From contig CAYLZW010000185.1 in NCBI GenBank assembly GCA_964388085.1, positions 1-11,699 on the forward strand: 11,699 nt of DNA, read 5' to 3'. Of the stretch, positions 6,331 through 11,699 are shown one piece after another. The notes under the pieces are model-generated. The model was not told the origin of the DNA and did no database searches. It worked only from the letters and a program-made list of their open reading frames with translations. Source of the stretch: CAYLZW01 sp964388085 (lineage in GTDB: Bacteria; Myxococcota; UBA727; CAYLZW01). How positions within the stretch are numbered: the stretch's first letter is position 1; each line of letters begins with the position of its first letter. Both the position numbers and the translations under genes were made by a program.

Positions 6331-7056
6331 ATGTCTCGCTCGCCCATTTCGTTGTTCGCCGTCGCCCTGGCCTTGAGCGTCCTCAGCGCGCCTGCCTGCA
6401 CCCCCGCGGACACCGGCACCGGCGGAGGGGACGACGCGGGTGCGAGCGGCGAAGGCGAAGGTGAAGGCGAAGGCGAAGGCGAAGGCGAAGGCGAGGGTGA
6501 AGGAGAAGGCGAGGGGGAAGGAGAAGGCGAGGGTGAGGGAGAAGGCGAGGGGGAAGGAGAAGGCGAAGGCGAGACGACCCCCTATACGCCGCCGACCGGG
6601 CCGTACGTGCTGGTCTCTCCCGTGGTCGCCTCGCAAGCGGCGGAGAATGACGAGCTCAGCGCGGCGCCCACCGGCTTCGAGGTGCAGGTCCGCGTCGGTG
6701 AGGTGACGGACGTGCGCACCTTCGGCTTCACGATCTCCTTCGACCCCGCGGTCGTCGCCCACGTCGAGCGCGAGCGCATCGACGACTGGCTGACGGGCAA
6801 CGGCGGCAGCGTCGCGCTGCTCAGCGACACGCTCGACGCCGAGACGGGCAGCGTCCACGTCGCGTTCTCCCTCGTCGGGGACGACGTGCAGGTCTCCACG
6901 ACGGAGTCGGAGGCCATCTATCGAGTCGCCTTCTCGTTCGCCGGCGCGCCCGCCTCCACCGAGATCGGCGTGCAATTGGGAGACGACAGCCTGGTGACGG
7001 ACAGCGGCGCGATCGACGACGTCACCGCCGTGTCGCTCTCGGTCCACAGCGACTGA
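6331..7056 (+). CDS. Lipoprotein with (Gly-Glu)21 stalk and cohesin-like domain
   Basis: The protein has 241 residues. A signal peptide (MSRSPISLFAVALALSVLSAPA) ends at lipobox Cys23, so it is exported and lipidated. A short Gly/Asp/Thr-rich stretch follows, then exactly 21 Gly-Glu dipeptides at residues 40-81, a highly charged flexible stalk. Residues ~92-240 form a beta-rich domain whose FEVQVRVGEVTDVRTFGFTISFDPAVV matches the start of cohesin domains (paired strands, then 'GF-x-x-x-x-x-F/YDP'), with a likely late strand near IYRVAFSF. Cohesins bind dockerin modules; the third gene downstream encodes one. ATG 6331 is preceded by AGAGGT (6318-6323); an upstream TTG at 6298 would bury the signal peptide. 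Its domain aligns with that of the next gene (VRVGxxxxxRTxGF). The cohesin call is fold-level and by eye. It probably sits on the outer membrane surface or in the periplasm. Confidence 0.9.
   Translation: MSRSPISLFAVALALSVLSAPACTPADTGTGGGDDAGASGEGEGEGEGEGEGEGEGEGEGEGEGEGEGEGEGEGEGEGEGETTPYTPPTGPYVLVSPVVASQAAENDELSAAPTGFEVQVRVGEVTDVRTFGFTISFDPAVVAHVERERIDDWLTGNGGSVALLSDTLDAETGSVHVAFSLVGDDVQVSTTESEAIYRVAFSFAGAPASTEIGVQLGDDSLVTDSGAIDDVTAVSLSVHSD
6448..6573 (+). repeat. Nested hexamer/18-bp coding repeat (Gly-Glu tract)
   Basis: 126 bases encode 21 Gly-Glu pairs, almost all purine on the plus strand. From 6493 to 6564 it is organised as four 18-bp units of the form GAGGGKGARGGAGAAGGC. The second and fourth units are identical and the first and third carry GGGT, a 36-bp higher-order period. 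All periods are multiples of 6, so slippage would preserve frame. Confidence 0.95.
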
Positions 7057-7094
7057 TTCTCGAGAGGGGGGCTGGTCAGCACCATTGTCCGCGG

Positions 7095-7113
7095 GCTCCT
7101 CGAAGGGAGGAGC
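7095..7113 (+). other. Hairpin between the two lipoprotein genes
   Basis: GCTCCTC (7095-7101) and its perfect complement GAGGAGC (7107-7113) enclose a 5-base loop in the 112-base gap between the first and second genes of the unit. No T-run follows, so it is not a normal terminator. It could stabilise the upstream mRNA segment or cause partial termination. Confidence 0.4.
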
Positions 7114-7168
7114 GCTGCGCGAGCTTTGTCATCACGATGGCGCCGAGCGCCGTCCTTCGGAGGTAGAG

Positions 7169-7783
7169 ATGAATCGAACGTTGTTCTCGCGGCCGCGCGC
7201 CGCGTCGACCATACGCCTGCTCGGAGCCAGCGCGCTCCTCGCCGGCTCCGTGGCCTGCCTGGAAACCGGGCCGAGCGCCCCTCCCGTCGTCGAGGGCGCG
7301 CAAGGGCAACGCGGTGAGCGCCCGGACACGGACCCGCAGCCGAACGTGGACGGTCCGTTCCTGCGCGTCACGGGACTCGGCGGCGCCGAGGCGCACAGCG
7401 ACGACGGGCTCCTGCAGCTCGAGGTGCGCGTCGGCCGGCTCGACTCCCTGCGCACGCTCGGCTTCGACGTCACCGTCGAGGGGGCCGACGTCATCGAGTG
7501 GGAGCGCGACGACGCGTTCCTGCGCTCGAGCGGCGGCAAGCTGGTCGCGCTCGAGAGCCGCCTCGACGGCTCGAAGCTCTCGGTCGTCGTCGGCACCACC
7601 GCCCCGGTGTCCACCGAGCAAGAGGACGGCGAGCGCGTGCTCACGCTCTCGCTCGCGCCGACCTCGGACGAGGTCCGCGTCTCGCTCGACACCAGCGGTG
7701 ATATGCGCGGCCTGCTCGACGCGAGCGGCGCGCGCCTCGACGTCACCACCACGAACGCGCTCGTCGCCATTGAGGGAGAGTGA
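7169..7783 (+). CDS. Lipoprotein with cohesin-like domain, paralogue of preceding gene product
   Basis: The protein has 204 residues. A basic start (MNRTLFSRPRAAS) and hydrophobic LLGASALLAGSVA lead to Cys30, a somewhat non-canonical lipobox (Ser at -3). Residues 31-62 are a Pro/Gly/Asp-rich linker, much shorter than the Gly-Glu stalk of the preceding protein. Residues ~64-203 align with the preceding domain: LQLEVRVGRLDSLRTLGFDVTV against FEVQVRVGEVTDVRTFGFTISF, then a shared short insertion (SGGKLVALESRLDG against NGGSVALLSDTLDAETG). This suggests a tandem duplication that later diverged. The role is inferred to be a surface lipoprotein offering a cohesin-type binding face. ATG 7169 follows GGAGGT (7159-7164) by 4 bases. 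Only one base separates its stop from the next start, so it is almost certainly co-translated with the vWA gene. Confidence 0.88.
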   Translation: MNRTLFSRPRAASTIRLLGASALLAGSVACLETGPSAPPVVEGAQGQRGERPDTDPQPNVDGPFLRVTGLGGAEAHSDDGLLQLEVRVGRLDSLRTLGFDVTVEGADVIEWERDDAFLRSSGGKLVALESRLDGSKLSVVVGTTAPVSTEQEDGERVLTLSLAPTSDEVRVSLDTSGDMRGLLDASGARLDVTTTNALVAIEGE

Positions 7784-7784
7784 C

Positions 7785-10700
7785 ATGACGATCCGAACGA
7801 ACCCATCGCTCCTCCTGCTCATCCTGGTGGGCGGCCTGTCTCTGCCGGCCGCGGCCCAGAGCACGCTCTCGAACGAGTACGTGTCCATCGGCGTCAACGA
7901 GACCTACGGTGACACGGCGCTGCGCACGACGGGAGGCGCCGACGGCGACGCCCTCGCGGGAAGCGACAACGACAAGACGCTCATCTACGGCACCGGCTCG
8001 ACCTCACGCTCGGCGGTGACCATCGACGGGCAGCGCAGCTACCTCGACGCGCTCATCCCCGAGTCCGTCCTGGCGGTGAACGACACGGTCGCCCTCACCT
8101 GGCGCACCGGCGACCTGACGGTCACGCGCGAGTGGTCGCTCGCGCGCTCGTCGAGCGGCAACGCCGACATGATGCGGGTCTCGACGACGCTGCAGAACTC
8201 GGGCGCCGGCAGCCACGTCGTGTCGCTGTTCCTCGGCATCGACACCATGATCGGCGACAACGACGGCGCGCCGCTCTACACGAACTCGGGCATCATCGAG
8301 ACGGAGACGCTGCTCGCGGCGGCGGCGATCCCGAGCTCGTGGCAGGCCTTCGAGGTCAACGACGTCGCGGCGCCGGGCCTCACCGCCATGGGCATCCTCG
8401 ACGGCGGCGACGCCACCAAGCCCGATCGCTTCCTGCTCGGCGGCTGGCCGAACGGCGTCGGCCAGGACGCGAGCTACCTCGGCGACAGCGGCCCCATCTC
8501 CACCACCGACACGGCCGTGTCGCTCTGGTGGGACAATCGCACGCTGGTCCCCGGCGGCGCGCTCGAGCTCGTCACCTACTACGGCGTCGGGTCAGGCACG
8601 ACCGTGGCCGGCGACCTCGCGCTGAACCTCACCTCGCCGGCGGTGCTCACCGTGGACGCGGTGACGAACCAGCTCACGCCGAACCCCTTCGACGTCAACC
8701 TCGTGGTCGAGAACAACAACGGCTTCACCGCCACCAACGTCGTGGCGGAGCTCTCCCTGCCCGCGGGCCTCACCCTCGTCGGTGGCGCCGCCATCGCCGA
8801 CGCCGGGGACATCCCCGCCGGCGGCACCGCGCTCGTGACCTGGCAGGTCGAGGCCACCGCGCCGGCCGCCGGCTCGGGCAGCGGCACCGCGGACGCCAAT
8901 GATCTGAGCGAGGGCGGCCCCGCCGCGCTCGCGACGCTCGCGTTCGTGAACGACCCCAGCACCAACTTCACGCGCCTCGATGTCGACGCGGCCATCATCA
9001 GCACGGCGGCGAGCAACATCATCGCGCACCGCGACGGCAGCGACGGCACCTTCGGCACCGCCGACGACGATCTCTTCGACTCCATCGCGGAGCTCGACGC
9101 GATCTCCTTCGTGGGGCCGAGCACGCTCACGCAGATCGCCACCTACGCCATCGGCAACGGCTACGCGGGCGCGGGCGGCGAGGCGGTCTACACCTACACG
9201 GTGGACGTGAGCGCCGACAACGACGCCGGCCCCTACAGCGCGTCGCGCGACGTGCGCGTGCCACCCATCGATGACGGCGTGCTCGACGGCCTCGACGTGC
9301 TGATCCACTCCACCGATCCGGCCGACTTCGAGACCGTCGAGATGATCGTGAGCGTCAACGACAGCGACACCGGCGTGTTCGTGGACGGGCTCGACGCCGC
9401 CGACTTCAACGTCAGCGAGGAGGGCGTCCCCATGGAGAACTGCACTGTGGAGCTCTTGTCCGAGAGCGCCTCGGCGTCGTTGGCCGACATCGTCTTCCTG
9501 TTCGACGTCAGCGGCTCCATGGACGACGAGATCGCCGACCTGAAGGCGAACATCATCGCGTTCGCCGATGAGCTCGCGCTGTCGAACGTCGATTACAACC
9601 TCGGCCTCGTGACCTACTCTGACTTCGTCACCGGCACCTACGGAATGACGCAGGACGTGAGCGAGTTCCGCGCGCTCATTCAGTCCATCTTCACGGACTT
9701 CGGCTCCGTCGAGAACCCGTTCGACGCCATCGTCGAGGCCGTGACGCTCGACCTGCGCGAGAACAGCGACCGCATCTTCATCCTGGCCACCGACGAGACC
9801 TTCAACGTCGTCAGCAACACCCAGGCGCAGGCCCTGCAGGCGCTCACGTCGAACTCGGTGCGGCTGCACGCGGCCACCCTGCCGGAGCTCAACGCCGACT
9901 ACGACGCGCTCGTCAGCGGCAGCGGCGGCTCGTTCTTCGACATCAGCGGCAGCTTCGCCGCCGTGCTCGACGACCTGCGCGACGAGATCATCAACCGCTA
10001 CAAGGTGCGCTGCGACAGCCCGCGCCCGCTGCGCGACAACACCTGGCGCGACGTCAACATCGAGGTCGACGCCGGTGACGGCCGCGGCGGCGAGGACACC
10101 GATCAGTACTTCATCGAGGGGGGCGCGCTGCGCATCGAGCCCGCCTTCTCGGTGGCGGACGTCGGCGCCGACTTCACCGTGGACGTCGTCGCCGACTCCG
10201 TGAGCGCGCTGCACAACGCGCACATCGTGCTCGACTTCGACGACAGCTACCTCACGTTCGTGGGCGCGGAGCCGGGCGAGCTGCTCGCGCGTGACGCGTC
10301 CACCGGCGCGGTGTCGGCCCCCATCATCATCGAGGGCATCGGGCACGATCCGGCGAACGGCAGGCTCGAGCTCGACATCGCCCGCCAGAGCTCCGAGGGC
10401 ACGAACGGCACCGGCGTGCTCCTGCACCTGACCTTCACGCTCACGGCCGCCGCCGCCTCTGACGCCTCGGACACCGAGACGGACGACCTCGTGTTCGTGA
10501 CCGGCCAGGGCGGCGTCTACCTCGAGGACAACTCGCTGACCGAGATCCGCGTGACGGCGGTCTCGAACGGTGACGTCGACTCGACGGCGTCCACCCTGCT
10601 CGGCGACTTCGACCAGGACGGCGACATCGACCTCGTGGACTTCAACACGCTCGTGTCCAACTGGGGCTCTACGTCCGCGACGCTCACTGGCGCCACGGGC

Positions 10701-10823
10701 GGTGACATCGGCCCCGCCTCGGGCACCGCGCCGAACCTGGTCGCGGCGCCGGACGGCGTCGTCGACTACCGCGACCTGTTCGTGTTCACGCGCATGTTCA
10801 ACTGGTACCGCTTCGAGCGCTGA
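7785..10823 (+). CDS. Secreted vWA-domain protein with cohesin-like and dockerin-like C-terminus
   Basis: The protein has 1012 residues. A signal peptide (cleavage likely in PAAA|QS, after residue 24) is followed by a large beta-rich region of unknown family (~26-285), a CARDB/DUF11-like domain (~286-362, LVVENNNGFTATNVVAELSLPAGL) and a connecting region ending in a 'V-x-V-x-D...GLDAADFNVSEEG' segment. The vWA domain (~570-745) has the metal-binding DxSxS at Asp574-Ser576-Ser578 with Thr610 and Asp670 in place. The only two cysteines, C553 and C743, bracket it. A cohesin-like domain spans ~782-928 (VDVVADSVSALHNAHIVLDFDDSYLTFV). The C-terminus (~940-1012) is dockerin-like: an EF-hand loop with Asp at 941, 943, 945, 947, 949 and 952, and a second half-repeat PDGVVDYRDLFVF. 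ATG 7785 follows AGGGAG (7773-7778). A calcium-dependent adhesin or scaffold role is inferred. Confidence 0.95.
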   Translation: MTIRTNPSLLLLILVGGLSLPAAAQSTLSNEYVSIGVNETYGDTALRTTGGADGDALAGSDNDKTLIYGTGSTSRSAVTIDGQRSYLDALIPESVLAVNDTVALTWRTGDLTVTREWSLARSSSGNADMMRVSTTLQNSGAGSHVVSLFLGIDTMIGDNDGAPLYTNSGIIETETLLAAAAIPSSWQAFEVNDVAAPGLTAMGILDGGDATKPDRFLLGGWPNGVGQDASYLGDSGPISTTDTAVSLWWDNRTLVPGGALELVTYYGVGSGTTVAGDLALNLTSPAVLTVDAVTNQLTPNPFDVNLVVENNNGFTATNVVAELSLPAGLTLVGGAAIADAGDIPAGGTALVTWQVEATAPAAGSGSGTADANDLSEGGPAALATLAFVNDPSTNFTRLDVDAAIISTAASNIIAHRDGSDGTFGTADDDLFDSIAELDAISFVGPSTLTQIATYAIGNGYAGAGGEAVYTYTVDVSADNDAGPYSASRDVRVPPIDDGVLDGLDVLIHSTDPADFETVEMIVSVNDSDTGVFVDGLDAADFNVSEEGVPMENCTVELLSESASASLADIVFLFDVSGSMDDEIADLKANIIAFADELALSNVDYNLGLVTYSDFVTGTYGMTQDVSEFRALIQSIFTDFGSVENPFDAIVEAVTLDLRENSDRIFILATDETFNVVSNTQAQALQALTSNSVRLHAATLPELNADYDALVSGSGGSFFDISGSFAAVLDDLRDEIINRYKVRCDSPRPLRDNTWRDVNIEVDAGDGRGGEDTDQYFIEGGALRIEPAFSVADVGADFTVDVVADSVSALHNAHIVLDFDDSYLTFVGAEPGELLARDASTGAVSAPIIIEGIGHDPANGRLELDIARQSSEGTNGTGVLLHLTFTLTAAAASDASDTETDDLVFVTGQGGVYLEDNSLTEIRVTAVSNGDVDSTASTLLGDFDQDGDIDLVDFNTLVSNWGSTSATLTGATGGDIGPASGTAPNLVAAPDGVVDYRDLFVFTRMFNWYRFER

Positions 10824-10852
10824 TTTCTCGGGTACCGTGGGTCAAGTGAGAG

Positions 10853-10896
10853 GGCCGCGCTTCGCCAACTGGCGGTGCGCGGCCTGTCTTCTTTTT
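10853..10896 (+). terminator. Intrinsic terminator closing the cohesin/dockerin unit
   Basis: GGCCGCGC (10853-10860) pairs with GCGCGGCC (10877-10884). Inside, CGCC/GGCG extends the stem across a small mismatch to an AACT loop. A T-rich run, TCTTCTTTTT, follows at 10887-10896. It starts 29 bases after the vWA gene stop. Confidence 0.88.
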
Positions 10897-10900
10897 GGCC

Positions 10901-10940
10901 GATCACTCATCAGATTTCAGTTCCTCGCCTCTCAGTGATC
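10901..10940. repeat. Short inverted repeat in the convergent gap
   Basis: GATCACT at 10901-10907 is inverted perfectly at 10934-10940 with a 26-base spacer. It lies between two convergent genes just past the terminator. There is no obvious function and it may be chance. Confidence 0.35.
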
Positions 10941-10963
10941 AGTCCTCATCATCGTGCATCGCT

Positions 10964-10996
10964 AAATCGACGCTCGACGGCGGAACCCGCCGAGCG
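10964..10996 (-). terminator. Weak intrinsic terminator of the S23-like gene
   Basis: On the minus strand a hairpin with stems GAGCG/CGCTC (10992-10996 with 10971-10975) and CCGCC/GGCGG (10987-10991 with 10979-10983), with a 3-base bulge and 3-base loop, is followed by TCGATTT. The T-run is short. The hairpin begins 13 bases after the stop codon of the gene at 11010. Confidence 0.45.
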
Positions 10997-11009
10997 CCGA
11001 CCCGAACCC

Positions 11010-11342
11010 CTACTTGAAGCGCCGCAGCATGCTCGCGACGTGCCCCGCCCGCTCGGCGCCCTGGTCACGCAGCGTCGGACGAATGACCCCCAACGCCACC
11101 CCGACGTCGAGCCCGCCCATCACCTCGACCGCGCTCGCTCTCGCCTGGTCGAAGAACCGCCGCCGGTCTCGCGGTGTTCGGCGAGCGAACCCCTCGCAGT
11201 AGTTGAGCACCACCGAAGCCGACGCCCGGACGAGCTGGTCGCGCAAGAACGCGTACCCGATGGGCATCGAGCTCGTTGCCTCGCGCACCACCTCGGTCAG
11301 CTCGAGTGACTTCTTGTAGATCTCAGTTTCGTTGAACCACAT
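11010..11342 (-). CDS. Four-helix-bundle protein, S23 / 23S rRNA intervening-sequence family
   Basis: The 110-residue protein is close to the usual ~115-120 of this family. Landmarks are IYKKSLELTEVV in helix 1, LRDQLVRASASVVLNYCEGFARRTPRDRRRFF (two segments around the Asn-x-x-Glu-Gly motif) and a following ARASAVEVMGGLDV where the family has GSxxE. Relatives are small basic homopentameric bundles, first described in insertions within 23S rRNA genes and also as the Avd accessory proteins of diversity-generating retroelements. Most copies, like this one, sit alone on chromosomes with unknown function, presumably nucleic-acid binding. No reverse transcriptase or rRNA gene is in the window. ATG 11342 is preceded by GGAGG (complement of 11351-11355) at 8 bases. 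Part of that site falls in an inverted repeat that could modulate translation. Confidence 0.92.
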   Translation of the reverse strand: MWFNETEIYKKSLELTEVVREATSSMPIGYAFLRDQLVRASASVVLNYCEGFARRTPRDRRRFFDQARASAVEVMGGLDVGVALGVIRPTLRDQGAERAGHVASMLRRFK

Positions 11343-11352
11343 GTTTGCTGCC

Positions 11353-11381
11353 TCCGTTCGCCGAACCGCTCTGCGAACGGA
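11353..11381 (-). promoter_or_regulatory. Inverted repeat overlapping the S23-like ribosome-binding site
   Basis: TCCGTTCGC at 11353-11361 is inverted perfectly at 11373-11381 with an 11-base spacer. In the minus-strand mRNA the 3' arm ends in GGA, the first three bases of the GGAGG ribosome-binding site. The hairpin could therefore partly mask it, or the DNA palindrome could be an operator. Confidence 0.45.
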
Positions 11382-11426
11382 CTCCCAACGCGGCGCCCGG
11401 AGGCGCAGTCAAGGGCGGCCCCCCTC

Positions 11427-11573
11427 GTGGACCTGCGTGTAAGCCTGGTGGCCGGCGCGCTTGCGCGCTTCACCCTTGACGGCGTCGAGGACGCCGCCAC
11501 GATGGAGATCGCGCAGGAGCACTCTCGTGGAGTCGGTGCCTTCCGAGCACTGATGCACGATGAAGAGGACTGA
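11427..11573 (+). CDS. Small ORF or gene remnant, doubtful
   Basis: A 48-residue frame from GTG 11427 to TGA 11571-11573 has protein-like composition (LVAGALARFTLDGVEDAATMEIAQ, AFRALMHDEED) and G/C-rich third positions in its first part. I see no ribosome-binding site and recognise no family. It could be the 3' remnant of a larger decayed gene, since the frame has no convincing start. It is divergent from the S23-like gene. Confidence 0.25.
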   Translation: MDLRVSLVAGALARFTLDGVEDAATMEIAQEHSRGVGAFRALMHDEED

Positions 11574-11644
11574 AGATCGAGAGCCGAGGGGCGAGGACTG
11601 AGCCTCACGGCCGAATCTGATGAATGATCAGCCTTTCGGCGAGA

Positions 11645-11699
11645 GGCACAGGGCACAGGGCACAGGGCACAGGGCACAGGGCACAGGGCACAGGGCACA
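11645..11699. repeat. Heptanucleotide tandem repeat (GGGCACA)n, truncated by window end
   Basis: Seven perfect copies of GGGCACA fill 11651-11699, preceded by a six-base partial copy at 11645-11650. The array continues to the last base, so the true copy number is larger or unknown. It is a variable-number repeat candidate; the minus-strand translation into a Cys-Pro-Val repeat is not a credible protein. Confidence 0.97.

Larger units (their letters stand above)
11343..11644. other. Gene-poor stretch
   Basis: Apart from the inverted repeat near 11353-11381 and the doubtful 48-residue frame, I see no supported gene here. A 9-base direct repeat GAGGACTGA occurs at about 11565 and 11592. Composition becomes more AT-rich and repetitive toward the tandem repeat at the edge. 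Confidence 0.5.

Noticed and set aside
7314..7784. N-terminal extension of the vWA protein into the preceding gene
   Set aside because: The extension is the preceding lipoprotein read in another frame (Arg/Ser-rich). ATG 7785 has a ribosome-binding site and begins a clean signal peptide.
8592..10427. 611-codon open frame on the minus strand inside the vWA gene
   Set aside because: It is antisense to a gene with clear signal peptide and domain motifs. The Val/Arg/His-rich product with runs such as VVVG is typical of mirrored high-GC codons, and there is no ribosome-binding site.
11010..11342. S23 gene as part of a 23S rRNA intervening sequence or a diversity-generating retroelement
   Set aside because: No rRNA sequence, reverse transcriptase or template/variable repeat pair is seen in the window.
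11297..11698. Minus-strand frame giving a Cys-Pro-Val-Pro-Cys repeat protein
   Set aside because: It is the translation of the heptanucleotide array and overlaps the S23-like gene; no domain or ribosome-binding site.
11645..11699. CRISPR array
   Set aside because: The units are 7 bp and contiguous with no spacers.

Overview
The window looks like chromosomal DNA of a very GC-rich, didermal, predatory-type or soil/marine deltaproteobacterium, most likely a member of the Myxococcota. The pointers are strong G/C bias at third codon positions, several lipoprotein signal peptides, a lipoprotein with a long Gly-Glu repeat linker, an Hsp70-like protein with a long non-canonical C-terminus, a likely sigma-54 promoter and an orphan S23/four-helix-bundle gene. 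This assignment is inferred from gene style; no rRNA or other phylogenetic marker is present. No tRNA, rRNA, CRISPR array or insertion sequence was recognised.

Layout. (1) 1-2864, plus strand: the 3' part of a non-canonical Hsp70-family ATPase gene (5' end outside the window), then an uncharacterised lipoprotein gene. (2) 2957-4051, minus strand: a degenerate receiver-domain protein followed by a two-CBS-domain protein, probably one operon behind a good -24/-12 (sigma-54) promoter with a perfect 9-bp palindrome upstream. (3) 4219-4815, minus strand: an unrecognised basic protein. (4) 5087-6130, plus strand: a membrane-anchored dihaem c-type cytochrome with a strong intrinsic terminator. (5) 6331-10823, plus strand: three genes that look like one unit, namely two paralogous lipoproteins with cohesin-like beta domains (the first on a 21x Gly-Glu stalk) and a 1012-residue secreted protein with a von Willebrand A domain, a cohesin-like domain and a C-terminal dockerin-like EF-hand module, closed by a second strong terminator. 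(6) 10971-11342, minus strand: an S23/four-helix-bundle protein with its weak terminator. (7) 11343-11699: gene-poor DNA ending in a 7-bp tandem repeat that runs off the window.

The most interesting part is 6331-10823. Cohesin-dockerin pairing is best known from cellulosomes. Here the same module types occur without any visible glycoside hydrolase: two outer-membrane-type lipoproteins carry cohesin-like domains, and the adjacent exported protein carries both a cohesin-like and a dockerin-like end plus a metal-dependent adhesion-type vWA domain. A simple hypothesis is a calcium-dependent surface adhesin, docked on lipoproteins and possibly chained head to tail. Domain identities are read by eye from motifs, and the interaction model is inference. 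The receiver/CBS operon is a separate point of interest because the receiver lacks the phospho-accepting aspartate.
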